In this document: piece after piece, positions 33,236 to 41,783 of the stretch
Numbering within the stretch: the stretch's first letter is position 1
Layout: every line of letters begins with the position of its first letter
From: CALLVY01 sp937899855
GTDB lineage: Bacteria; Bacteroidota; Bacteroidia; Chitinophagales; Saprospiraceae
Assembly (NCBI GenBank): GCA_039820405.1
Contig: JBCBQC010000007.1
Location: forward strand, 62,001 to 126,000
Length of the DNA: 64,000 bases
Reading direction: 5' to 3'
Notes under the pieces: generated by a model
Told to the model about the DNA's origin: nothing
Database searches by the model: none
The model's input: only the letters and a program-made list of their open reading frames with translations
Made by a program: the position numbers and the translations under genes

Positions 33236-33796
33236 ATGCACAAAATCGTCGTTGCCATTGGTGGATCAAGTGGCTCCATCTACGCCAAAGTCCTGCTGGA
33301 CCGCTTGCAATCCCTGGGGGATCAGATCGAGGCGGTGGGTATCGTGATGAGCAACAACGCTCGTTACAATTGGGAGCTGGAGCTGGGGAATCGGGATTTC
33401 GAATCCTACCCCTTCGACTTTTACGACAAGCAGGACTTTATGGCTCCCTTCGCCTCCGGCTCGGCTCGCTACGGGACCATGATCGTCTGCCCCTGTTCCA
33501 TGGGCCTACTCGGCCGGATTGCCACCGGCCTCTCCAACGACCTGCTCACCCGCGCCGCCGACGTCATCCTCAAAGAACGCCGTCGCCTCATCCTCGTCCC
33601 CCGCGACACCCCCTTTAGCCTGATCCACCTCAATAACATGAAAACCGTCACCGAAGCCGGTGGCATCATCTGCCCGGCCATCCCCTCCTTCTACAGCAAA
33701 CCCCAAAGCTTTGAAGAACTGGCCGCCACCGTCGTCGATCGCGTCCTCGACCTGGCCGGTCTCGATCTCCAAACCTACCGCTGGGGCGAGACCTAG
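33236..33796 (+). CDS. ubiX: Flavin prenyltransferase UbiX
   Basis: A 186-aa cytoplasmic enzyme that prenylates FMN, making the cofactor for UbiD-type decarboxylases in quinone synthesis. Family blocks: VAIGGSSGSIYAKVLLDRLQ (FMN-binding loop), VCPCSMGLLGRIATGLSNDL, LTRAADVILKERRRLILVPR, DTPFSLIHLNNMKTVTEAGG and ICPAIPSFYSKPQSFEELAA. The Ser of the 'PCSMG' block and the following Arg are in place. Length is normal for the family. No ubiD is adjacent. It ends 8 bp before the convergent folC stop. Confidence 0.92.
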   Translation: MHKIVVAIGGSSGSIYAKVLLDRLQSLGDQIEAVGIVMSNNARYNWELELGNRDFESYPFDFYDKQDFMAPFASGSARYGTMIVCPCSMGLLGRIATGLSNDLLTRAADVILKERRRLILVPRDTPFSLIHLNNMKTVTEAGGIICPAIPSFYSKPQSFEELAATVVDRVLDLAGLDLQTYRWGET

Positions 33797-33804
33797 CGCC
33801 GTCT

Positions 33805-35103
33805 TTAGATCACCTCCGCCACCACAAAGGTACTGCCCCCAATAAAGATCACTTCCTCCTCCCCCGCCGCCACTCGCGCGGCCCGCCAAGCCTCCACCAC
33901 CGACGGATAAGAATCCCCCCGCAGACCGTAGGTCGCCGCTCTATCCCGCAACTCATCAGCCACCAAGCCCCGCGGCACCGCCGGACGGGCAAAATAATAC
34001 CGCGCCTCCGGCGGAAACAGGGCCAAAATCTGACTCAAATCCTTGTCCTGTACCATTCCCAGTACCAGGTGCAAACCCCTCGGAGCCAAATCATTTAGGG
34101 CCGCTAGCACCAGTCGCAGGCCCTCCTCGTTGTGCGCGCTATCGGTAATCGTCAGGGGCGACTCACTCAGTACCTGCCAGCGTCCCTGATAGTTGGTCAG
34201 CCGGCGCAGGTGGCGCAGGGCGTAGCGCAGGCTGATTTCCTCAAACTGATACATTTCCAGCTTTTCCAGAGCCTCCAGTGCCCCCAGGAGGGTAGCCAAG
34301 TTGCGCGGCTGAAAGGGGCCCCGCAAATTGACCACCAAATCGTTGAGGTAGGGCTCCGTTCCCCGCCAGGTCCGATAGGTCGTGTGTTGTACCGCCGAAG
34401 TATCCGTTTCCACCACCCGGTAATGCCGACTGGCAAAGGTCAATCGGCTTTGCAGCTCTCGGGCTTTGGCCTCGAAGACGGGGGCAATTTCCGGCTGGTA
34501 CTCACCGACCACCACCGGTACCCCAGCCTTGATGATACCCGCTTTTTCACCAGCGATTAGGGGCAGGGTATTGCCCAGCAAGTGTTGGTGGTCCCAACTG
34601 ATGTTGGTAATGATGCTGAGTTGGGGATTGAGGATATTGGTGGAGTCCAGCCGTCCGCCCAGCCCCGTCTCGATGATGGCAACGTCGACGTCTTCCTGGG
34701 CAAAATGATGGAAAGCCAGCGCCACACTGATTTCAAAAAAAGAGGGTTGTAAGCGTTCGAAAAGGGAGCGGTGATCTTCGACAAAACCGACGACGGCTTG
34801 GGGCGGAATCAGCTCCCCGTCAACCTTGATGCGTTCGCGGAAGTCGCGATAGTGGGGGGAGGTGTGTAGCCCAGTGCGGTAGCCGTGGGCCTGGAGTACC
34901 GCGCTGAGGAGGTGGGCCGTGCTGCCCTTGCCGTTGGTTCCCGCGAGGTGGATACTGGGAAATCGCTCCTGCGGATGGTCAAGGGCAGCACAAAGAACCC
35001 GAATGTTGGTTAGATTTTCTTTGTAGGCGCTCTGTCCCTCCCGCTGGTACATGGGCAGTTGGGAATAGAGGTAATCGAGGGTGGCGGCGTAGGTATCTTT
35101 CAC
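33805..35103 (-). CDS. folC: Bifunctional folylpolyglutamate/dihydrofolate synthase
   Basis: A 432-aa cytoplasmic enzyme that adds glutamates to folates and may form dihydrofolate. Signatures: ATP-binding IHLAGTNGKGSTAHLLSAVL (residues about 45-64), FFEISVALAFHHFAQEDVDV, ETGLGGRLDSTN, SWDHQHLLGNTLPLIAGEKA, and the C-terminal TITDSAHNEEGLRLVLAALN. I start at GTG 35103 (VKDTYAATLDYLYSQLPMYQ), which gives the standard length; a longer frame reaches 35196 and runs into the TonB gene. It is probably the last gene of the exbB-exbD-exbD-tonB operon. Confidence 0.92.
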   Translation of the reverse strand: MKDTYAATLDYLYSQLPMYQREGQSAYKENLTNIRVLCAALDHPQERFPSIHLAGTNGKGSTAHLLSAVLQAHGYRTGLHTSPHYRDFRERIKVDGELIPPQAVVGFVEDHRSLFERLQPSFFEISVALAFHHFAQEDVDVAIIETGLGGRLDSTNILNPQLSIITNISWDHQHLLGNTLPLIAGEKAGIIKAGVPVVVGEYQPEIAPVFEAKARELQSRLTFASRHYRVVETDTSAVQHTTYRTWRGTEPYLNDLVVNLRGPFQPRNLATLLGALEALEKLEMYQFEEISLRYALRHLRRLTNYQGRWQVLSESPLTITDSAHNEEGLRLVLAALNDLAPRGLHLVLGMVQDKDLSQILALFPPEARYYFARPAVPRGLVADELRDRAATYGLRGDSYPSVVEAWRAARVAAGEEEVIFIGGSTFVVAEVI

Positions 35104-35159
35104 CGCCGAAAGGTAATGCGAGATACCAAGGGAACCAAAAAAATACGGGAGAATGGTCC

Positions 35160-36053
35160 CTAGCGCAAGCGGAATTTGATCTTGATCGTACCGCACTGCT
35201 TGTCGACGCTACCCCGTTCAAACTTGTAGCGGAGGGCAGCCTTGCGGGCGGTTTCTACCAAACGGGCATCCGAGGTGGTCGATCCGGATTGGGTGTACTT
35301 GGCGCTGAAAACCTTACCGGTAGCATCCACACACACCTTCATCACCACATCACCGGTTTTTTGCGAATTGTCCGTGATGCGGGGCTTCGACAGGACTCCC
35401 CGGCCGCCCAAGTCACCACCGATTTCACCCGCTCCGGTGCTGATGCCATCGAGGGCGCTACCGTCGGGATCTCCGTCGGGCTGGCCTTGGTCGCCGGGCT
35501 TGCCGCCGTTGCCCCGGCCGCCGTTGAAGGCACCGCCGATGGCGTCCTTGAGGGCCTGGGCTTCGGCTTCCCGCTTTTTGCGCGCCTCCTCTTCGGCGCG
35601 GCGTTTGGCGGCTTCGGCTTCCCGCTTTTTGCGCGCTTCCTCGTCCGCCTTGCGCTGCTTTTCCCGTTCGATGCGGCGCTCGCGCTCCTCCGCTTCTTTT
35701 TTGGCCTGGGCGATGGCGCGCTCCCGCGAGTTTTCGTCCGTATTGATTTTGGGGGACTCCTCCGGCTCGGAAGCTTCCGGCTCGGGAACAACCTCGGGTT
35801 CTTCCACCTCTTCCACCTCCTCAACGGGCTCCTCCACGGCCTCGGGTTCCGAAGGAGCGGCGCGTTCTTCGGTGTTTACCCCCTGTTCGGGCTCGCCAAA
35901 GCTAACGAGTACGCCCGCGGGGCCCGGAGGGGGATCGGGAAAGGTGGTGAAGGGCAATAAAAAAAGGAACAAAATCGCGACGTGAGCCGTCAGACTGGTG
36001 ATGGCCCCTTTTCTTTGGTTGTTTTTTTCCTGTTTGCTGAGTTCCTGGTCCAT
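35160..36053 (-). CDS. tonB: TonB-family energy transducer
   Basis: A 297-aa protein. Residues 17-37 form the N-terminal anchor (GAITSLTAHVAILFLFLLPF). Residues about 60-175 are a charged Pro/Glu/Arg/Lys-rich periplasmic linker, with repeated KKREAEA blocks and an acidic half (EAVEEPVEEVEEVEEPEVVP). It then has a Gly-rich segment (NGGRGNGGKPGDQGQPDGDP), and the last 85 residues are a TonB-like C-terminal domain (GDVVMKVCVDATGKVFSAKY, RKAALRYKFERGSVDKQCGT). The anchor joins ExbB-ExbD, and the C-terminus contacts outer-membrane receptors. It is transcribed last of the exb genes and precedes folC. Confidence 0.85.
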   Translation of the reverse strand: MDQELSKQEKNNQRKGAITSLTAHVAILFLFLLPFTTFPDPPPGPAGVLVSFGEPEQGVNTEERAAPSEPEAVEEPVEEVEEVEEPEVVPEPEASEPEESPKINTDENSRERAIAQAKKEAEERERRIEREKQRKADEEARKKREAEAAKRRAEEEARKKREAEAQALKDAIGGAFNGGRGNGGKPGDQGQPDGDPDGSALDGISTGAGEIGGDLGGRGVLSKPRITDNSQKTGDVVMKVCVDATGKVFSAKYTQSGSTTSDARLVETARKAALRYKFERGSVDKQCGTIKIKFRLR

Positions 36054-36172
36054 AATCGTTGATTTTTTGGCCTACATCCCTAAAGACGCAAAATATTTCC
36101 ATTTTGATGTACGGCGGAAAGCACCTTTGCAAATCTTTAACAATCGCCATAACGTCGAACCAGCCGCGGGTA

Positions 36173-36568
36173 TTACTCGGGAGTGGCTAAAATGGCGTTG
36201 ACGTTGGCCTGAACGGCCAGGTCCATGATGGCAACGACGTGTTCGACCGGCGTATTGTTTGCGGGAGAAATGGTGATGTCGAGCTTGCCCCGGCTGGATC
36301 GTTTGAGGCGGCGGATGGCAGTGGGCAAATTGCGAAATTCAATTTTGTTGCCATCCAGCCGGTACACACCCCGTCGGCTGATCGAGATGTCCGGGGGGCG
36401 CTCACTGGAGACGGAGGGGTTGCCCCGGCCCGGCAGCTTGAGAAAAAGCGCATTGGGCGATACCAGGGAAGAGGTCAACATAAAAAAGATCAACAGCAAG
36501 AAGATGATGTCCGTCATGGAGGACAGGTTAAACTGTGCGCTGACCTTGCTTTTCTTTCTTAATCCCAT
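36173..36568 (-). CDS. exbD: ExbD/TolR-family protein (second copy)
   Basis: A 131-aa inner-membrane protein. It has one N-terminal segment (FNLSSMTDIIFLLLIFFMLT) with the membrane Asp typical of ExbD, then a periplasmic alpha/beta domain (ALFLKLPGRGNPS, VAIMDLAVQANVNAILATPE). It forms the proton-driven motor with ExbB and TonB. It starts 4 bp after the stop of a paralogous exbD gene (132 aa). The pair of different ExbD proteins is common in Bacteroidota. Confidence 0.9.
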   Translation of the reverse strand: MGLRKKSKVSAQFNLSSMTDIIFLLLIFFMLTSSLVSPNALFLKLPGRGNPSVSSERPPDISISRRGVYRLDGNKIEFRNLPTAIRRLKRSSRGKLDITISPANNTPVEHVVAIMDLAVQANVNAILATPE

Positions 36569-36572
36569 GTTT

Positions 36573-36971
36573 TTATTCTTTGGGTTGGGTAGCCAAAATG
36601 GCCATGACCCGCAAGTTTTTAGCGATATTCATCACATCCCGCACCCGGTTAAAGGAAGTGCCCTTCTCTGCCGCAATGGTAATGGTGGCGTTTTCGCGGT
36701 TGTCGGCCTCCCGGACGGCCAATTTCAGGGCTGCCGTCAGGGCGGTCAGGCCCATCTCTTGGTTGCGATAGCTGTATTTCCCATCCTTGGTAATGGATAC
36801 GGCGATGGAAGTGGGGGCGGTAGTTTTGGCATCGGCTTCGGGCAGTTCGAAGGGTTTGATCTGGACGAAGTTGGCCGTTAGCATAAAGAAGATGAGCAGC
36901 AGGAAGATGATGTCCGTCAGGGAGGACATGTTAAATTCGGCGCTGACCTTATTGCGGTTCCGGTGGGCCAT
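36573..36971 (-). CDS. exbD: ExbD/TolR-family protein (first copy)
   Basis: A 132-aa ExbD-type protein. The N-terminal anchor SAEFNMSSLTDIIFLLLIFF carries the conserved Asp, followed by the periplasmic domain (KPFELPEADAKTTAPTSIAV, VRDVMNIAKNLRVMAILATQ). It is close to the neighbouring copy only over the anchor and differs in the periplasmic part, so the two probably form a heteromer. It lies 31 bp after exbB and 4 bp before the second copy. Confidence 0.9.
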   Translation of the reverse strand: MAHRNRNKVSAEFNMSSLTDIIFLLLIFFMLTANFVQIKPFELPEADAKTTAPTSIAVSITKDGKYSYRNQEMGLTALTAALKLAVREADNRENATITIAAEKGTSFNRVRDVMNIAKNLRVMAILATQPKE

Positions 36972-37002
36972 AATACTGTTTTTGGTAAACGGAAGCGGAG
37001 GA

Positions 37003-37683
37003 CTAGGTGGTAGGTTCTTGCAACATATCCATGAACTCTACCGTGGTACGCTCCATATTGTAGACGACTTTTTCGACGTTGGCCACCAGCAGGTTGTAGC
37101 CCACGAAGGCAAAGATTCCGATGGCCAGGCCAAAGGCGGTGGTCAGCAGGGCCTGGTAGATCCCGCCGGCGAGTACGTCGGGGGTCACGTTTTTCTCGGT
37201 GGCCATTTTGGAAAAGGCCAGAATCATCCCCGTTACCGTTCCGAAAAACCCGATCATGGGGGCCGCCCCGGCAATACTGGCGAGTCGGGAAAGGTTTTTC
37301 TCCAGTCGGAAAACCTCCAGGTTACCCACGTTTTCGATGGCGGCGTCGATATCACGCAGGGGTTTGCCGATCCGCATCAGCCCCTTTTCCACCATCCGTG
37401 CCACGGGAGAATCGGTGGTTTGGCAGAGCGCCCGAGCCCCGGCGATATTGCCCGCCGCTACGTTAGCCCGAATGTTGTTCATAAAGCTCTCGTCGATGTC
37501 TGCCGCCTTGTTGATGGTGAGGTAACGCTCTACGAAGATGTAGAAAGCGATCACCGAGAGGACCAGTAGGATGCTGACGATGGCGATTCCGATGGGACCG
37601 CCCTGAAGGATGATGTCGATCAGGCTTTGGGACACCTCCTCCGTCTCTGCCTCCTGGAACAATAATAGGGTCTGGTAAAACAT
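37003..37683 (-). CDS. exbB: MotA/TolQ/ExbB proton channel protein
   Basis: A 226-aa inner-membrane protein with three hydrophobic segments: GPIGIAIVSILLVLSVIAFY, then the MotA-type ASIAGAAPMIGFFGTVTGMI, and GIYQALLTTAFGLAIGIFAF. The segment NEIFRLEKN-like LEVFRLEKNLSRLASIAGAA is the ExbB cytoplasmic hallmark. It conducts protons that drive TonB, and possibly T9SS-related envelope work. It is the first gene of exbB-exbD-exbD-tonB. The 328 bp upstream (to 38011) is a divergent promoter region shared with the fadN-like gene. Confidence 0.93.
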   Translation of the reverse strand: MFYQTLLLFQEAETEEVSQSLIDIILQGGPIGIAIVSILLVLSVIAFYIFVERYLTINKAADIDESFMNNIRANVAAGNIAGARALCQTTDSPVARMVEKGLMRIGKPLRDIDAAIENVGNLEVFRLEKNLSRLASIAGAAPMIGFFGTVTGMILAFSKMATEKNVTPDVLAGGIYQALLTTAFGLAIGIFAFVGYNLLVANVEKVVYNMERTTVEFMDMLQEPTT

Positions 37684-38011
37684 AAATTGAGGTTTTTAGT
37701 TTTTCTGGTTTTGCTCGCAAAATGGAAATATGCGATAGAACGATTTTAGCGCCCTCAAATTATCAATTGGAAAACGAAATTTAAAGTTTTTGGGTAAAAT
37801 TTCTCGAATTCACTGGGATTAGTCGATTATTTTGTCATCCGACATCTTTACCGTATTTCCTCTTTTAAATTAGCCCGATTTTTGTACATTTGCACAGTGG
37901 CGAATTTTCGCCCAACCTTATTTTAGCCTACCTCGTTATAATACCGTGGTGAAAAACCATTGGCATAACTCATAATTCTATTTTTTCTAACCGCATTACA
38001 ATCGTAAATTC
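37684..38011. other. Divergent intergenic region between exbB and the fadN-like gene
   Basis: 328 bp, AT-rich in the middle, with no gene. The plus-strand -7 box TACATTTG lies at 37885-37892. I could not find a clear box for exbB. No inverted repeat large enough to call an operator. Confidence 0.6.
37885..37892 (+). promoter_or_regulatory. Putative -7 box (TACATTTG) of the fatty-acid oxidation operon
   Basis: A perfect TAnnTTTG element 119 bp before the ATG at 38012. No TTG at -33, and the leader would be long, about 115 nt. Confidence 0.4.
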
Positions 38012-40465
38012 ATGATGAATGTAACTTCCGATTCGACGGCCCCAACGGCGGCTGGCCAAGTGATCGGGCCCCACGCCCGCCACATCCGCAAGGTTGCCGT
38101 ACTCGGCTCCGGAGTAATGGGCTCCGGAATCGCCTGTCATTTTGCCAATATCGGCCTACAGGTGCTCATGCTCGACATCGTCCCTTTTGACCTCAAAGAC
38201 GAAGAAAAAGACCAAAAATCAGCCCGCAACCGCATCGTCGACGGGGCCCTCAAAGCGGCCCTCAAGTCCAAGCCTGCCCCGCTGTACGACAAGCCATTTG
38301 CCTCCCGCATCCGCACGGGCAATTTTGACGACGACCTCGAAGCGATTGTCGATTGCGATTGGATCATCGAGGTGGTGATCGAACGGCTGGACATCAAAAA
38401 GGAAGTGTTCGCCAAAGTCGAGCAATACCGCAAACCCGGTACGCTCATCACCTCCAATACCTCCGGCATTCCCATTCACCTCATGCTGGAAGGAAGAAGC
38501 GAAGATTTCCGCCGCCATTTCTGCGGTACCCACTTTTTCAATCCCCCCCGCTACCTGCGCCTGCTCGAAGTGATTCCCACCCCCGAGACCGACCCCGCCG
38601 TCACGGAATTTTTCATGCACTACGGCGACCGCTTCCTCGGTAAGCAAACCGTACTGTGCAAGGATACGCCCGCCTTTATCGCCAACCGGGTCGGCGTTTA
38701 CGCCATGGCCAAAATCTACCAACTCACCACCCAACTCGGCCTCAGCATCGAGGAAGTGGACAAGCTCACCGGCCCCACCATCGGTCGCCCCAAAACTGGG
38801 ACCTTTCGCCTCGGTGACCTCGTAGGCCACGACACCGCCGCCAAGGTCATCCAGGGCATCAAGGCCAACTGCCCCGACGACGAGCAGGCCTCCGCCTTCG
38901 AAATCCCCGCGTACCTACAATTCTTGCTCGACAACAAATTCCTGGGCGACAAGAGCGGCAAAGGCTTTTACCAAAAAACCAAAGAAAGAGATGAAAAAGG
39001 GCGCAAGGTCATCCTGGCCCTCAACCTCGAAACCCTCGAGTACGCCCCCTCCCAGCGGCCCAAACTGGCCAGTCTGGATACGGCCAAACAAATTGAAGAC
39101 CTGCCCAAGCGCATCCGCGCCATGTTCAAGGCTACCGATAAGGGAGGCGAGCTGATTCGCCAGTCCCTACTCGGCCTCTTTGCCTACGTCTCCAACCGGA
39201 TTCCCGAGATTTCGGACAACCTCTACAGCATCGACGATGCCCTCCGCGCCGGCTTTGGCTGGGAACTCGGCCCCTTCGAATACTGGGATACCGTCGGCAT
39301 CGAAGATGCGGTGGCCAAGGCAGAAGCCCAGGGAGAATCCATCGCGGATTGGGTCAAGGAGATGCTCGCCGCGGGCCATTCCTCCTTCTACCGCGTTCAC
39401 GCGGGCAAACGCCAGTACTACGACGTGGCCAGCAAGACTTACCAGGACCTGCCCGGTGCCGAGTCCTTTATCGTACTCGACAACTACCGCGAGCGGACCC
39501 CCGTCCTCCAGAATCCCGAAGCAACCCTCCACGACATCGGCGAGGGCGTGCTCTGTCTGGAATTTACCAGCAAGGCCAACTCGATCGGGGAAGGCGTCCT
39601 GCGCGGCATCAACGAAGCCATCCAAATTGCGGAGGAAGGCGAATGGAAGGGCCTCGTCATCGGCAACAATGCCCAACACTTTACGGTGGGGGCCAACCTG
39701 ATGATGATCGGGATGATGGCCTTTCAGGATGAATTTGAGGAGCTGAACATGGCGGTCAACTACTTCCAACAAACGACGATGCGTTGTCGCTACTCCAGCA
39801 TTCCGGTGGTGGCCGCTACCCAGGGTTACGTATTCGGTGGGGGCTGCGAAGCCCTGATGCACTGCGATGCGGCGGTCTGTGCCGCAGAATCCTACATCGG
39901 CCTGGTCGAAGTGGGCGTGGGTTTGCTGCCCGGTGGTGCCGGTACCAAGGAATTTGCCCTACGGCTGTCGGATTCCTTCGACGTCGGCGACGTCAAAATC
40001 CCCAAATTGATCGAACGCTTTAAGACCATCGCCCTGGCCAACGTCTCCACCTCGGCCTACGAAGGCTTCAAACACGGATACCTCGATCCCACGCGGGATA
40101 GCGTGGTGGTCAATACCCGGCGCAACATCGCCGAGGCCAAAAAGAAGGTCCTCGAACTGGCCGACGGCTACACCCAGCCCATCCAACGCGACGACGTCCT
40201 CGTCCTGGGTCGGGGGGGCTTGGCCGCCCTCTACGCCGCGGCCAACGAGCTCAAACTCGGTGGTTACGCTTCCGAGCACGACATCAAGATTGCGCACAAA
40301 GTTGCCCAAGTCCTTTGCGGGGGTGACCTCACTGGAGAACAACGCGTATCGGAGCAATACCTGCTCGACATCGAACGGGAGGCCTTCCTCAGTTTGGCTG
40401 GAGAACAGAAAACCCGGGAACGCATCCAGCACATGCTACAAACCAATAAACCCCTGCGCAACTAA
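38012..40465 (+). CDS. fadN: 3-hydroxyacyl-CoA dehydrogenase/enoyl-CoA hydratase (FadN-like)
   Basis: An 817-aa cytoplasmic bifunctional beta-oxidation enzyme. The N-terminal half is 3-hydroxyacyl-CoA dehydrogenase: NAD site VAVLGSGVMGSGIACHFANI (about 28-47), GTHFFNPPRYLRLLEVIPTP, CKDTPAFIANRVGVYAMAKI, and GPTIGRPKTGTFRLGDLVGH. The C-terminal about 300 residues are enoyl-CoA hydratase (VFGGGCEALMHCDAAVCAAE, YIGLVEVGVGLLPGGAGTKE, with the two catalytic Glu). This domain order is FadN-like, reversed from E. coli FadB. It stops 57 bp before the thiolase gene, its partner. The start may be 38012 or 38015. Confidence 0.92.
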   Translation: MMNVTSDSTAPTAAGQVIGPHARHIRKVAVLGSGVMGSGIACHFANIGLQVLMLDIVPFDLKDEEKDQKSARNRIVDGALKAALKSKPAPLYDKPFASRIRTGNFDDDLEAIVDCDWIIEVVIERLDIKKEVFAKVEQYRKPGTLITSNTSGIPIHLMLEGRSEDFRRHFCGTHFFNPPRYLRLLEVIPTPETDPAVTEFFMHYGDRFLGKQTVLCKDTPAFIANRVGVYAMAKIYQLTTQLGLSIEEVDKLTGPTIGRPKTGTFRLGDLVGHDTAAKVIQGIKANCPDDEQASAFEIPAYLQFLLDNKFLGDKSGKGFYQKTKERDEKGRKVILALNLETLEYAPSQRPKLASLDTAKQIEDLPKRIRAMFKATDKGGELIRQSLLGLFAYVSNRIPEISDNLYSIDDALRAGFGWELGPFEYWDTVGIEDAVAKAEAQGESIADWVKEMLAAGHSSFYRVHAGKRQYYDVASKTYQDLPGAESFIVLDNYRERTPVLQNPEATLHDIGEGVLCLEFTSKANSIGEGVLRGINEAIQIAEEGEWKGLVIGNNAQHFTVGANLMMIGMMAFQDEFEELNMAVNYFQQTTMRCRYSSIPVVAATQGYVFGGGCEALMHCDAAVCAAESYIGLVEVGVGLLPGGAGTKEFALRLSDSFDVGDVKIPKLIERFKTIALANVSTSAYEGFKHGYLDPTRDSVVVNTRRNIAEAKKKVLELADGYTQPIQRDDVLVLGRGGLAALYAAANELKLGGYASEHDIKIAHKVAQVLCGGDLTGEQRVSEQYLLDIEREAFLSLAGEQKTRERIQHMLQTNKPLRN

Positions 40466-40522
40466 GGAGCCACTGGGAGCACCGCTCCCCATTTTTCAAT
40501 TTATCCAAAAGAAAAAAATAAC

Positions 40523-41695
40523 ATGGAAGCATATATCGTAAAAGCCTACCGCAGTGCCGTGGCCAAAGCCAAACGCGGTGGATTTCGCAACTACCGCTCG
40601 GACGACCTCGCCGTCGACGTCATCGAGCACCTCATGGCTCAGGTCCCGGAGCTGGACAAAGGCCTGGTGGACGACCTCATCGTGGGTTGTGCCAATCCCG
40701 AAGGGGAACAGGGACTCCAAATCGCGCGTCAGATCTCGGTGCGGGCCCTAGGCAAACCCGTGCCCGGAATGACGGTCAACCGCTACTGCGCCTCCGGTTT
40801 GGAGACCATCTCCATCGCCGTGGCTAAAATTCGGGCCGGCATGGGGCATTGCTACATCGCGGGAGGTACCGAAAGCATGAGTATGATCCCGATGACGGGC
40901 TACAAACTCGCCCCCAGCTACGCCACCGCCAGCCATACGCCGGACTACCTGGTGGGCATGGGTACCACCGCCGAGGCGGTATCCCGCAAGTACGGCATCA
41001 GCCGGGAAGATGCCGACGCGTTTTCCTACCACTCGCACCGCAAGGCGGCCGCTGCTCTCGACGCGGGGAAATTTACCGACGAGATCGTTCCCGTCACGGT
41101 AACGGAGGTTTTCGTCAAGGACAATAAGCGTCAAGAAAATCAGCACACCGTAGCCATGGACGAAGGCGTACGCCGCGATACCAGTATCGAGGCCCTGGGC
41201 CGGCTGCGGCCGGTCTTTGCCCAGAAAGGGGTCGTCACCGCGGGCAATTCCTCGCAGACCTCGGACGGAGCCGCCTTTGTACTCGTGATGAGTGAAGAGA
41301 TGGTCAAACAGTTGAATCTGGAGCCCATCGCCCGGATGGTCTCCTGCTCGGTAGCTGGCGTGGAGCCGCTGTACATGGGCATCGGTCCCTGTGCAGCCAT
41401 TCCCAAAGCCCTCAAGCAAGGGGGCTTACAGTTGAAAGACATCGAGCAAATCGAGCTCAACGAGGCTTTCGCCGTACAGTCCCTGGCCGTGATTCAGGAG
41501 GCGGGATTGGACCCCGAGATGGTCAACGTCAACGGTGGAGCCATCGCCCTGGGGCATCCCCTGGGTTGTACCGGTGCCAAGCTGTCGACCCAGCTGTTTA
41601 ACGAGATGCGCCGCCGCCAGCAGAAGTACGGCATGGTGACGGCCTGTGTGGGCGGTGGACAGGGCATTGCGGGCATCTACGAATTGCTCAACTAA
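40523..41695 (+). CDS. fadA: Acetyl-CoA acyltransferase (3-ketoacyl-CoA thiolase)
   Basis: A 390-aa cytoplasmic thiolase that cleaves 3-ketoacyl-CoA to acetyl-CoA and a shortened acyl-CoA. Catalytic blocks: VNRYCASGLETISIAVAKIR (the nucleophile Cys), CYIAGGTESMSMIPM, QIELNEAFAVQSLAVIQEAG, NVNGGAIALGHPLGCTGAKL (His and the second-site region) and MVTACVGGGQGIAGIYELLN (the acid/base Cys). It completes the FadN-FadA pair in one operon and ends before the bidirectional terminator at 41722. Confidence 0.95.
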   Translation: MEAYIVKAYRSAVAKAKRGGFRNYRSDDLAVDVIEHLMAQVPELDKGLVDDLIVGCANPEGEQGLQIARQISVRALGKPVPGMTVNRYCASGLETISIAVAKIRAGMGHCYIAGGTESMSMIPMTGYKLAPSYATASHTPDYLVGMGTTAEAVSRKYGISREDADAFSYHSHRKAAAALDAGKFTDEIVPVTVTEVFVKDNKRQENQHTVAMDEGVRRDTSIEALGRLRPVFAQKGVVTAGNSSQTSDGAAFVLVMSEEMVKQLNLEPIARMVSCSVAGVEPLYMGIGPCAAIPKALKQGGLQLKDIEQIELNEAFAVQSLAVIQEAGLDPEMVNVNGGAIALGHPLGCTGAKLSTQLFNEMRRRQQKYGMVTACVGGGQGIAGIYELLN

Positions 41696-41721
41696 GCGGT
41701 TCTCCTCCCCTACCCAAATTT

Positions 41722-41756
41722 AAAAGCTCCCGTCGGAATTTCCGGCGGGAGCTTTT
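41722..41756. terminator. Bidirectional terminator between fadA and the proline dehydrogenase gene
   Basis: AAAAGCTCCCGTCGGA (41722-41737) pairs with TCCGGCGGGAGCTTTT (41741-41756), one G-U pair. It has T-runs on both sides as read from either strand. It lies in the convergent gap 26 bp after the thiolase stop and 28 bp from the proline dehydrogenase stop. Confidence 0.9.
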
Positions 41757-41783
41757 TAGGTAGGAGCTGTATTTGCGACTGAC

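Noticed and set aside
35242..35985. Ser/Pro/Arg-rich frames opposite tonB
   Set aside because: Result from the repetitive Glu/Lys codons of the TonB linker read on the other strand.
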